Source: Porcincola intestinalis
GTDB taxonomy: Bacteria > Bacillota > Clostridia > Lachnospirales > Lachnospiraceae
DNA length: 64,000 nt
Direction of reading: 5' to 3'
Assembly (NCBI RefSeq): GCF_009696445.1
Contig: NZ_VULZ01000007.1
Span: 62,001-126,000 of the forward strand
Shown here piece by piece: positions 27,293 to 34,634 of this stretch; position 1 is the first letter of the stretch, and each line of letters starts with the position of its first letter. The translations under genes and the position numbers were made by a program. The notes beneath the pieces were generated by a model. That model did no database searches, had not been told where the DNA came from, and saw only the letters and a list, made by a program, of their open reading frames with translations.

Positions 27293-27799
27293 TCAGAAGG
27301 ACCGCAGGCTGTCGCCTGACTCATCGTTTGTCTTGTCGATCTTCCGGATCTCGACCTCGTAGGAATAGCCGTCATTCCCCCGTACCGTCACCACATCTCC
27401 GACCTTATGGCGCAGAAGCGCCTTTCCGAGCGGTGACTCGATCGTAATCTGGTTCTCCAGGAGATTCCCCCGCATCGATGTCACGATCCGGTAGGTTTCC
27501 TCCTCCTCCATGTCCCTGTCATAGACCGTCACCGAGTTGTTCACCCCGACCTCGTCTGCGGCGCTCTGGTCAGATATGACAATCGCGGTCTTCAGAACAT
27601 TCTCAAGGTACCGGATGCGGGATTCATTTTCCCCCCTGAACTTTTTGGCCGCGTAGTACTCAAAATTCTCGCTGCGGTCTCCCTGCGCCGCAGCCTCGGC
27701 GATTTCCTTCGCCGCCTGATGCCTGACGACAACCTTGCGATGCTCCAGCTCCTTCTGAATCTTCTCCACATCGCCTTTTGTCAGTTTTTCTCTTCGCAT
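27293..27799 (-). CDS. GreA/GreB-family transcript cleavage factor
   Basis: Binds the secondary channel of RNA polymerase and rescues backtracked complexes. The 168-aa protein has an N-terminal coiled coil (about 1-85) with the acidic tip GDRSENFEYYAAKK, which holds the Asp and Glu needed for cleavage, and a C-terminal FKBP-like globular domain (about 90-160, with SPLGKALLRHKVGD). The tip is intermediate between GreA (GDLSEN) and GreB (GDRSEN), so I do not give a symbol. First gene of a run with ispE and the GntR regulator. Confidence 0.88.
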   Translation of the reverse strand: MRREKLTKGDVEKIQKELEHRKVVVRHQAAKEIAEAAAQGDRSENFEYYAAKKFRGENESRIRYLENVLKTAIVISDQSAADEVGVNNSVTVYDRDMEEEETYRIVTSMRGNLLENQITIESPLGKALLRHKVGDVVTVRGNDGYSYEVEIRKIDKTNDESGDSLRSF

Positions 27800-27917
27800 T
27801 GCACTGATTTCCTCACTATTACCTGAAGATCAGCCCTGTCTTGTACTGAATTCTATACATGGGCTGTCTGGACGTATTGTAACACCGATTCCCTGTATAT
27901 GGAAAGAAAAGAAATCA

Positions 27918-28823
27918 TCAGAGCGTATCCAGCGGCAGACTTCTCCACGAAACAGCTCCGTTCTCCCCATGCACAAGAATATTTGTGTGGGTGAATCCGC
28001 AGGCCATTGCCTGCTTCACAGCCTTGTCAAAAGCCCCGTTCAGCAGCTCCGCCTGATGTGCGTCTGAGTTAATCAGGATCTCCCCGCCCATGTCATGAAG
28101 CGCCCGCAGGAAAAATGAATTTGGATAGAACTCCTTTTTCAGTCCTCTGTTGACCGCGCCGCAGTTGATTTCAAACGGCACGCCCTCCTCCACCAGACAG
28201 GCCATCGCTTCAAGCGCCGACCCGGTATACCTTGGATCTGTCTCATCCAGCACGTGCATCTGATCGTTGAACTTTGTGATCAGATCAAAATGTCCGATGA
28301 AGGTACAGTGCAGCCGGTCGTATACCTGCGCTTCCGTCTCATAGTAGCACCTTGCCAGCTGATAATAATCGCCGCTGAAATATCTGTCCGCCAGGAGCTG
28401 GAGATCCTCCGGGGAGGCATCCACCGACAGCGGGCGCTCTTTCCGCGACTGCTCCTGGATGTCTCCCGGCTCGCAGACACCTTCCCCCGAACGCTGCGGG
28501 CATGCGCCTTCATACCCCCGGTTGCATGCCACGTCCGGGAAGTGAGTGGAGCCGATCGTATATTCCACCTGCCGTGCGTACACTGGGTTGTAAACCGTAT
28601 CCAGCTCGATCCCCATCAGGATGTCGATTTTCCCTCTGTACTGCTCCTGCAGGGCATGAATCCGGTTTCTGTAAAGATCCATGTCCATATGATCGTCCGG
28701 GTCCATATGGCCGGAGAAGCCGAGCTGTGTAAACCCCAGCGAAGCAGCCCGCTGCGCCATATCCTCCGGTGTGCTGCTGCCATCGCACAATGTGGTGTGT
28801 GTATGAAAATTTGCCCTGAGCAT
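27918..28823 (-). CDS. PHP-domain histidinol-phosphatase (HisJ family)
   Basis: A 301-aa PHP phosphoesterase. Metal ligands are visible in NFHTHTTLCDGSS, FSGHMDPDD, GIELDT, FIGHFDLITK and INSDAHQ, the standard PHP set. HisJ-type enzymes dephosphorylate histidinol phosphate in histidine synthesis; no other his gene is in the window. The start has AGGAGG about seven bases upstream. A terminator-like hairpin with a T-run lies in its leader, suggesting attenuation. Confidence 0.88.
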   Translation of the reverse strand: MLRANFHTHTTLCDGSSTPEDMAQRAASLGFTQLGFSGHMDPDDHMDMDLYRNRIHALQEQYRGKIDILMGIELDTVYNPVYARQVEYTIGSTHFPDVACNRGYEGACPQRSGEGVCEPGDIQEQSRKERPLSVDASPEDLQLLADRYFSGDYYQLARCYYETEAQVYDRLHCTFIGHFDLITKFNDQMHVLDETDPRYTGSALEAMACLVEEGVPFEINCGAVNRGLKKEFYPNSFFLRALHDMGGEILINSDAHQAELLNGAFDKAVKQAMACGFTHTNILVHGENGAVSWRSLPLDTL

Positions 28824-28845
28824 ATTGTTCCTCCTGAAGTCGATG

Positions 28846-28896
28846 AAAAACCGCCGGACACCGTAAATTCCTCCCCGGTGAAGGAGGCCGCCGGCG
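28846..28896 (-). promoter_or_regulatory. Attenuator-like hairpin in the leader of the histidinol-phosphatase gene
   Basis: On the minus strand CGCCGG (28891-28896) pairs with CCGGCG (28852-28857) and encloses CCTCC/GGAGG, which can form its own stem; GTTTTTC follows. The element ends about 25 bases before the start codon. No T-box consensus was found. Confidence 0.4.
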
Positions 28897-29023
28897 AACT
28901 TTTGACACTGTAAACATCAAAATATCCGTCTCTGTAAAGGTACTACGCTTGCAGCAGATATGATATCATCTTTACAAAAATCATGCCGCCATATAAAGGC
29001 GGAAGAATGGAGATCAGACTATC

Positions 29024-29701
29024 ATGAGGCTTCGAAATATACCCGGCGCACGCGAGGAAATCGCAGCGGACCGCTACGTGATTCCGGAAGACCTGCAGCC
29101 CGCCCTGAAAGGGAACTGGGTGGGGCGTTTTGGAACAAATCCCCGCCCGCTTTATATCGAAATCGGAATGGGAAAAGGAAAGTTTCTGACCAGCCTTGCG
29201 CAGCAGAACCCGGATATCAACTACATCGGGATTGAGAAATACTCCTCCGTCCTCGTCCGTGCCGTTCGTCTTCGAGAAGCGCTGGAAGCGCAGGGCACCG
29301 TCCTGGACAACCTGCTCTACCTGCGGATGGATGCAGAGAAACTAACCGACGTCTTCGCCCCGGCAGAGGTCGGAAGGATCTATCTGAATTTCTCAGATCC
29401 ATGGCCGAAGGATCGTCACGCAAAAAGGCGGCTTCCCGGAAGAACCTTTCTCAGGCGGTACAGGCAGATTCTCGTCCCGGACGGACAGTTGGAGTTCAAG
29501 ACGGACAACCGGGCGCTCTTTAACTTTGCGCTCAGTGAGGCAGAGGAGGAAGGCTGGCGGATCGATCTGTGCACGTATGATCTCCATGCGGATCCCCGTC
29601 TCTGTGCAGGAAACGTCATGACAGAATATGAGGAACGCTTTTCCGCCCAGGGGAATCCGATCTGCAAGATGGTCAGCCGCCCGCCGGCTGATGAGCACTG
29701 A
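29024..29701 (+). CDS. trmB: tRNA (guanine-N7-)-methyltransferase
   Basis: Methylates G46 in the tRNA variable loop using S-adenosylmethionine. The 225-aa protein has the SAM site YIEIGMGKGKFLTSLA, the IGIEKYSSVLVRA strand, and the TrmB signature LNFSDPWPKDRHAKRRL, plus FKTDNRALF and the C-terminal TEYEERF. All are as expected. It is a single plus-strand gene followed by the AT-rich region with DnaA boxes. Confidence 0.96.
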   Translation: MRLRNIPGAREEIAADRYVIPEDLQPALKGNWVGRFGTNPRPLYIEIGMGKGKFLTSLAQQNPDINYIGIEKYSSVLVRAVRLREALEAQGTVLDNLLYLRMDAEKLTDVFAPAEVGRIYLNFSDPWPKDRHAKRRLPGRTFLRRYRQILVPDGQLEFKTDNRALFNFALSEAEEEGWRIDLCTYDLHADPRLCAGNVMTEYEERFSAQGNPICKMVSRPPADEH

Positions 29702-29851
29702 GCGCCGAATTGTTGTCAGATAATTACTGTAAATTGTGTCTGGCCACATTTCCGTTCGTTTTCAGAAAATGACCTTTCACATTGAAACTGCACAAAATCA
29801 AGCCTCCTGAGGCACGGCCATCCGGCCATCGGAAATTGTTTTCCACCCCGT

Positions 29852-29923
29852 TTATCCACACCTCAGCGAGGAGAAAAGAGCGGAAAAGTCGAGTTATACA
29901 CGAACTTATCCACATTATCCACA
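29852..29923 (+). other. Cluster of three perfect DnaA boxes in an AT-rich gap
   Basis: TTATCCACA occurs at 29852-29860, 29906-29914 and 29915-29923, the last two directly adjoining, all on the same strand. The 467-base gap 29702-30168 contains no gene I can support; it is clearly richer in A and T than its surroundings, most of all from about 29940 to 30090. No dnaA, dnaN or rpmH is nearby, and genes on both sides lie mainly on the minus strand, which argues against the main origin. A DnaA-titrating or DnaA-regulated site is an alternative. Confidence 0.65.
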
Positions 29924-30007
29924 TACTATTCCTCTCATCGGCAGGATTCAGGTGTTTTGTTCAATCTGATAAATCGAAGCATTTCCGTCTTTTTTGTCCG
30001 AAAACCA

Positions 30008-30036
30008 TTGACAAATGAATGTACAATCATTTGTAG
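30008..30036 (+). promoter_or_regulatory. 24-bp near-perfect palindrome overlapping a promoter-like sequence
   Basis: Positions 30011-30034 form an inverted repeat with arms ACAAATGA and TCATTTGT around a GTAC-centred core; 11 of 12 pairs match. A consensus TTGACA (30008-30013) overlaps its left arm and a weak -10 (TTGTAG, 30031-30036) overlaps its right arm at 17-base spacing. It is about 135 bases upstream of the phospholipase C-like gene. Confidence 0.55.
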
Positions 30037-30168
30037 GAATTCAGGCAATATTTCTTTCAATACAAACAACTTATACCCAATCACCGCAGAGAAGGCAGGC
30101 ATGACAAGCCAAAAGGTGCACGTGTGTCAGCCTTCAGCGGCAGCAATTGACTGCAAAGGAACGACCGA

Positions 30169-30726
30169 ATGAGAACAATTGATCACTGGAATTACGCAAA
30201 GCGGATGGTTCGTCCGCTGCACATCTCGAAAACAGAGAAGCTGGCCTTCTGCATCGGGTGTGTGATGCCTGACTACAACAAATTCTCCTACATGGGGCAC
30301 CACATAAACGACTGGTCATACGGGCACAGCTATGCAGTCAGGCGGAAGGAAATTGTTTCCTTTTTCGGGAAGGCTTACAGGGACAGCTGGCTCTGGTGGT
30401 ATACCGCCGGGCTTCGGTTTCACTACCTTGGAGATTCCTTCTCAAGGCCTCACAACCCGGCTTTTCACTACGGCAGCAAAGATCATGTCAAGTATGAATG
30501 GAGGCTTCATCATCTGACTGAAAAAATTCTCAGGACGCGGCCCTTTGGTCCGGCGGCTGTAACCGGAAGCTTCGGCCAGTGGCTGAGCATGCGTCATCAG
30601 GCATATATGCGAAACAGCAAGGGCATCACAGATGATGCCTACTATATTGACAGCACCCTGATGGGTGCCTGGAACTGGGTCAGAGAGAATGTGCTGCCAG
30701 CAAGCGCAGCGGTTGTCTGTTCATAA
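30169..30726 (+). CDS. Zinc-dependent phospholipase C-like protein
   Basis: A 185-aa protein with the pattern of the prokaryotic zinc-dependent phospholipase C / S1-P1 nuclease-like fold: His6 near the N-terminus (TIDHWNYAKRM), PDYNKFSYMGHH, then HYLGDSFSRPHNPAFH, which matches the H-x3-D-x5-H zinc site, and a later RLHHLTEKIL. There is no signal peptide, unlike secreted phospholipase C toxins, so it may be cytoplasmic. It is shorter than the classical enzymes. It stands alone, with a palindrome-bearing promoter region upstream. Substrate unknown. Confidence 0.75.
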   Translation: MRTIDHWNYAKRMVRPLHISKTEKLAFCIGCVMPDYNKFSYMGHHINDWSYGHSYAVRRKEIVSFFGKAYRDSWLWWYTAGLRFHYLGDSFSRPHNPAFHYGSKDHVKYEWRLHHLTEKILRTRPFGPAAVTGSFGQWLSMRHQAYMRNSKGITDDAYYIDSTLMGAWNWVRENVLPASAAVVCS

Positions 30727-30766
30727 TAGAGGGGGGGGAGGATGACTCGACTTATCTATGCATAAT

Positions 30767-30806
30767 AAAAACACCAACTCCAGAGCGAACGCTCGTAGAA
30801 TCGGTG
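30767..30806 (-). terminator. Terminator of the tRNA-Lys gene
   Basis: On the minus strand CACCGATTCTAC-GAGC pairs with GCTC-TGGAGTTGGTG (several G-T pairs) around GTTC, and TTTTTATT follows. It begins about nine bases after the 3' end of the tRNA. Confidence 0.85.
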
Positions 30807-30814
30807 CTTTCCAA

Positions 30815-30887
30815 TGCGCCTTCAGGGGCTCGAACCCTGGACACCCTGATTAAGAGTCAGGTGCTCTACCAACTGAGCTAAAAGCGC
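30815..30887 (-). tRNA. tRNA-Lys (anticodon CUU)
   Basis: The minus strand folds as a 73-base tRNA: acceptor GCGCTTT/AAGGCGC with discriminator A, D-arm with AGCTCAGTTGGTAGAGC, anticodon stem CCTGA/TCAGG with loop CTCTTAA (anticodon CTT), and T-arm GGGTTCGAGCC. The CCA end is not encoded. A promoter and a terminator flank it, so it is transcribed alone. Confidence 0.95.
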
Positions 30888-30935
30888 TTATTCTTTTCTG
30901 TGGTTCGGTGTTTTCTCTTCCGAAGCACAAAAAGA

Positions 30936-30964
30936 ATTATATGCCTCAATCCGGAATAATGCAA
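30936..30964 (-). promoter_or_regulatory. Promoter of tRNA-Lys
   Basis: On the minus strand TTGCAT (30959-30964) and a perfect TATAAT (30936-30941) are separated by 17 bases; transcription would start about 40 bases before the mature 5' end. Confidence 0.7.
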
Positions 30965-31226
30965 GGGGTGTTCTGTTCAACTTTATTATGATATTTCTTT
31001 TGTTGTCTGATATTATTTTCTGATCTATCTATTTTGACGATCTTCTATCCGAACGGCGCCCTTGCCCCCCCCAGAAGGTTTCATCTTCCAATGCTGCGCA
31101 TCCTTTCAATTTTACCAGAGGCGCCCTTTGCCCGGTATCGAGCAGGCCAGATTGACGCTGCCCTGCTCGATTCTGCGGCTCCGCCGTCATCTCGTGCTCT
31201 GCACCCGATGAAAAGCGGTCGCCTGC
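30965..31226. other. Intergenic stretch without a recognisable gene
   Basis: AT-rich at its left end, then a hairpin with perfect ten-base arms (ATCGAGCAGG at 31137-31146, CCTGCTCGAT at 31162-31171) but no T-run. Short open frames on both strands have no ribosome binding site or protein-like composition. Confidence 0.5.
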
Positions 31227-31261
31227 ATAAAAAAGGATCCCCACGATTGTGAGAATCCTTT
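31227..31261 (-). terminator. Terminator of the SH3b-NlpC/P60 gene
   Basis: On the minus strand AAAGGATTCTCAC pairs with GTGGGGATCCTTT around AATC (central mismatches), and six Ts follow. It starts 24 bases after the stop codon. Confidence 0.85.
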
Positions 31262-31284
31262 CTCCAGTATTCAAACTGTCTGCT

Positions 31285-33093
31285 TTACCATGCCCTGACT
31301 GCGCATACCGGATTTCGGTAGCTGATCGAGGAGATGGTGATACCCGTTCTTTCATTCGATGCGTGGCAGACCTGCCCGTTTCCGATATAGATCGTGACAT
31401 GTCCGATTCCGCCGCCGTTGTCATAGAAGAGCAGGTCGCCCGGCTGGATGTCTGAAAGCGATACCTGCGTTCCGCATCCGGACTGAGCTGCCGCGTTGTG
31501 CGGAAGGCTGATGCCAAAGTGGCTGAAGACTGCCATCGTAAACCCGGAGCAGTCAGCACCGCCTGTCAGGCTTGCACCGCCGTACACATACGGATTGCCG
31601 ACAAACTGTGTTGCATATGCCGCGATCTGGGCTCCCAGAGAAGAAGTCTGCTGTGCTTCTGTCTCCGGTGCGGAGGTCTCAGCAGTCGTCTCCGGTGCGG
31701 AGGTTTCCGGCGCTGTTGTCTCGGCGGTTGTCTCCGGTGCGGAGGTCTCGGCTGTGGTCTCCTGCGTCTGAGACGATGCACTTCCGCTTCCGATGGCATT
31801 CAGGTATGCCTGATAGGCAGCAATTGCCGCATCCGCCTTTGCCTGCGCATCTGCCTCATCCGTCGGATGGTTGGCTGCGTCCTGTGCCTGCAGATACGCC
31901 TGGTAGAGGGCATCTGCATCAGTACCAACCGAGGTAACCGCTGTCTCAGCCGGCTGGCTGGAGGTATCCGTACTCTGCTCTGTGCTCTGGATTGCCTGGC
32001 TGCCTGTCGTCTGGGAAGTCCCGTCTGAAACGCCAAGTGACTGGAGGTATGCCTGATATGCGCTGACCGCCGCATCTGCTTTCTGCTTTGCGTCTTCCTC
32101 ACTGACCGGGTGCATTGCCGCATCCTGTGCTGCAAGATACGCCTGGTAAAGAGCGTCCGACTCGGAAGTCGAGGCGGTGCTTGTATCCGTGTATGTCACA
32201 TCCGAAGAGCTGTCGCCAGCTGAAGCAGACGAATCAGAAGAAGCGTCAGCCGGTGCTGTCTCGGAAGGCGTCGCTTCGTTTGAAACCGTCTCCGCTGCAG
32301 CCACTCCATCATCCGATGCCTGGCTGCCTGCTGCGGCTGCCTGTGCCTCGCTTTGTGCCGTACTCTCAGATTCCTCTGCCACGGTCATTCCGGAGCTGTA
32401 TGCCGTACTGGCATAAACATAGTCTGCGGAAACCCATCCATAGGTGTCGTGGTCAATGCAAACCTTGAGCCAGTCGCCGTCATTCTGAACAACCTCAAGA
32501 GAATCGGACTGTGTCGCTGTCGCAACTACGTCTGAATCTGTACTCTTTTCAGCGCGAACATTCAGCACCTTCGCCCCAACCTCAGCAGTTGTATAGCCGG
32601 ACGTTGCCGCGATCTGCTGTGCATCCGACCCGGTGGCAATATACTGTCCTGCCACATAGCCCTCAACATTGCCGGACTTGATTTTGTACCAGCCGTTCTC
32701 ATCGACATCCTCGATCTGAACCGCATTCTTATTGTTCAGGACGCCGACAATCTCACCATCCGTATCTCCGGATGCGCGAACATTGATCTGTCCGTCGCAA
32801 AGAGCAAACCCTGTCGTTCCCACCATGCTCTTGTCGACTTCCGTCTGTGGAGCTGCCTCTGACTGGGCTGTCTCAGACTGGGTCTGAGCCTCGGTCTGAG
32901 TCGGTGCTTCCGTCTGCGGTGCCTCGGTCTGAGCTTCCGACTCTGTCTTCTTATGATTCTCTGCATCCGCCTGCGTCCCGACGCCTACCAGCGCCACATC
33001 TCCGCCGCCTGCATATACTGCTGCTCCTGTACCAGTGAAGGTAAGCCCTGCCGCCAGACAGAACGCGACTGCTTTTGCCATTGCCTTATTCAT
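31285..33093 (-). CDS. Secreted SH3b-NlpC/P60 cell-wall hydrolase
   Basis: The start at 33093 (MNKAMAKAVAFCLAAGLTF) is chosen because AAGGGGG lies eight bases upstream and it opens a signal peptide ending VYA. The 602-aa protein then has two bacterial SH3 domains (about 95-155 and 168-228), a Ser/Ala/Thr-rich linker, two copies of a 44-residue motif with ALYQAYLxAQDAAxHP (about 312-355 and 395-438), a Pro-Glu-Thr spacer, and a C-terminal NlpC/P60 domain (about 485-602) with Cys in GADCSGF, His in GIGHVTIYIG and QVCHASNE. It likely cuts peptidoglycan stems. A consensus promoter and WalR-like box lie upstream. Confidence 0.92.
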   Translation of the reverse strand: MNKAMAKAVAFCLAAGLTFTGTGAAVYAGGGDVALVGVGTQADAENHKKTESEAQTEAPQTEAPTQTEAQTQSETAQSEAAPQTEVDKSMVGTTGFALCDGQINVRASGDTDGEIVGVLNNKNAVQIEDVDENGWYKIKSGNVEGYVAGQYIATGSDAQQIAATSGYTTAEVGAKVLNVRAEKSTDSDVVATATQSDSLEVVQNDGDWLKVCIDHDTYGWVSADYVYASTAYSSGMTVAEESESTAQSEAQAAAAGSQASDDGVAAAETVSNEATPSETAPADASSDSSASAGDSSSDVTYTDTSTASTSESDALYQAYLAAQDAAMHPVSEEDAKQKADAAVSAYQAYLQSLGVSDGTSQTTGSQAIQSTEQSTDTSSQPAETAVTSVGTDADALYQAYLQAQDAANHPTDEADAQAKADAAIAAYQAYLNAIGSGSASSQTQETTAETSAPETTAETTAPETSAPETTAETSAPETEAQQTSSLGAQIAAYATQFVGNPYVYGGASLTGGADCSGFTMAVFSHFGISLPHNAAAQSGCGTQVSLSDIQPGDLLFYDNGGGIGHVTIYIGNGQVCHASNERTGITISSISYRNPVCAVRAW

Positions 33094-33171
33094 TGGCCAT
33101 GCCCCCTTGATTTCCATATTCTTTCGAATTCTTTTCAAATATTACGGATATGTTACAAATCAACTGTGGCT

Positions 33172-33235
33172 ATGTTAACATCTTCGAGGAGCAATGTCAA
33201 GATTTTAGAGGGCATTTTTTAACAATATTGTAACA
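33172..33235 (-). promoter_or_regulatory. Promoter and WalR-like box of the SH3b-NlpC/P60 gene
   Basis: On the minus strand TTGACA (33195-33200) and TAACAT (33172-33177) are 17 bases apart. Nineteen bases upstream of the -35, TGTTAC and TGTTAA are separated by five bases (33219-33235), fitting the WalR consensus TGTWAH-N5-TGTWAH and lying where an activator would act. Confidence 0.65.
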
Positions 33236-33283
33236 TTTAGATGTGGATCTGCCAATGCAGTACTCCTTGACCGCCAGACGCAG

Positions 33284-33313
33284 AAAGGGCCGGACGCTTT
33301 CGCACCCGGCCCT
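33284..33313 (-). terminator. Terminator of mtnA
   Basis: AGGGCCGG and CCGGCCCT (33286-33293 and 33306-33313) form an eight-base GC-rich stem with a GAAA-tipped extension; a short T-run follows on the minus strand. It is about 40 bases after the mtnA stop. Confidence 0.6.
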
Positions 33314-33350
33314 CCTTTAAATACTGTACACGGTACAGCGTTTTATTCTC

Positions 33351-34454
33351 TCACAGTCCGATCTTCCGGAACGCATCCTCAAACGGCGCTGTGCACAGCC
33401 CCTTTTCTGTAATCATTCCAGTAATCAGGGAGTGGTCTGTGACATCAAACGCCGGATTATACACATTCACGTTCTCCGGTGCCATCCGTTCCTGATACCA
33501 CATCTCCGTGACCTCATCCGGATCACGCATCTCAATCGGAATCTGGCTGCCGGACGGTGTTTCCATATCAATCGTCGAGGACGGCGCGCAGACATAGAAC
33601 GGTATGCCATAGTGCTTTGCAATGATGGCAAGCCCGGAGGTCCCGATCTTGTTCGCGAAATCACCGTTTCTCGCGACACGGTCACAGCCTACAAAGATGA
33701 TGTCGATCAGCCCGGCTCTCATCAGGCTGGAGGCCATGTTGTCGCACTGGACAGTCGTGGTGATACCCGCCGACGCAACCTCGAACGATGTGAGCCTGGC
33801 CCCCTGAAGCAACGGTCTGGTCTCATCGCAGTAGACATGCATGTCTGTTCCTTTCCAGCCATGCTCCAGCGCAATGTACATCGGAGCAGTTGCCGTTCCA
33901 TACTTGGCAGTCGCCAGCGTCCCGGCATTGCAGTGCGTCTCGATTCCCACCGGACGTCCTTCTTTTTTCAGATCCTTCAGCAGGCCGAACCCGATCTCAC
34001 CGATATTCCGGCTGATCTGGACATCCTCTGCCTGAATTTTGTCAGCCTCATGGTAGAGGATCTCCTGAATCTCCGGAATGCTCTTCGTCCGGTTGTCCAG
34101 AAGGGTCTTCTCCATCCGGTTCAATGCCCAGAAAAGATTGACGGCTGTCGGCCTGGAGGAGGCAAGGTATTCCTTGTTGGCTTTGAATTCGCTGTAAAAT
34201 GAGTCAAAATCCGCTGCCTGACTTCTGGAGGACAGGACAGCCATTCCGTATGCGGCGCTTACCCCGATCGCCGGCGCTCCACGGACTCTGAGTTTCTTGA
34301 TGGCCTCCCAGATCTCTTCCTTCGTGCTGAGATTGATTCTTTTCACCGTCCCCGGCAGAAGTGTCTGGTCAATGATATCCAGGGCCTGCCTGTCCGGCGT
34401 TAGCCTGCCGGTCAGCACCTTGTCGAAAAATTTCTCTACACTTGCATTGTTCAT
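33351..34454 (-). CDS. mtnA: S-methyl-5-thioribose-1-phosphate isomerase
   Basis: Methionine-salvage enzyme converting methylthioribose-1-phosphate to methylthioribulose-1-phosphate. The start at 34454 (MNNASVEKFFDKVLTG) follows AAGGAG. The 367-aa protein has RVRGAPAIGVSAAYG, the catalytic-Cys segment ETHCNAGTLAT, the Asp-containing FVGCDRVARNGDFANKIGT and the C-terminal NPAFDVTDHSLITG, all expected for the eIF2B-like isomerase family. No other methionine-salvage gene is visible. It lies 180 bases downstream of dnaB. Confidence 0.95.
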   Translation of the reverse strand: MNNASVEKFFDKVLTGRLTPDRQALDIIDQTLLPGTVKRINLSTKEEIWEAIKKLRVRGAPAIGVSAAYGMAVLSSRSQAADFDSFYSEFKANKEYLASSRPTAVNLFWALNRMEKTLLDNRTKSIPEIQEILYHEADKIQAEDVQISRNIGEIGFGLLKDLKKEGRPVGIETHCNAGTLATAKYGTATAPMYIALEHGWKGTDMHVYCDETRPLLQGARLTSFEVASAGITTTVQCDNMASSLMRAGLIDIIFVGCDRVARNGDFANKIGTSGLAIIAKHYGIPFYVCAPSSTIDMETPSGSQIPIEMRDPDEVTEMWYQERMAPENVNVYNPAFDVTDHSLITGMITEKGLCTAPFEDAFRKIGL

Positions 34455-34634
34455 GTTTTCTGGTCTCCTTATCTCTTCCATTCCTGTTCCGGTTCTGTAT
34501 CCCCGATTGACGGCCGGCATGGAGCGCGCCTCTCGGCACCTGCAGCTGTGTTCATCCGGGCCGTATCCTGCTCCGGGCCGCACCGCGCACGCCGGATCCA
34601 GGTGTGAAACACACTTCCCGGCAGCCGTCCGGTC

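Noticed and set aside
28824-28990. A T-box leader for the histidinol-phosphatase gene.
   Set aside because: The T-box antiterminator consensus was not found.
29852-29923. Calling the DnaA-box cluster the chromosomal origin.
   Set aside because: No dnaA, dnaN or rpmH is close and gene orientation does not diverge here. Kept only as a DnaA-box cluster.
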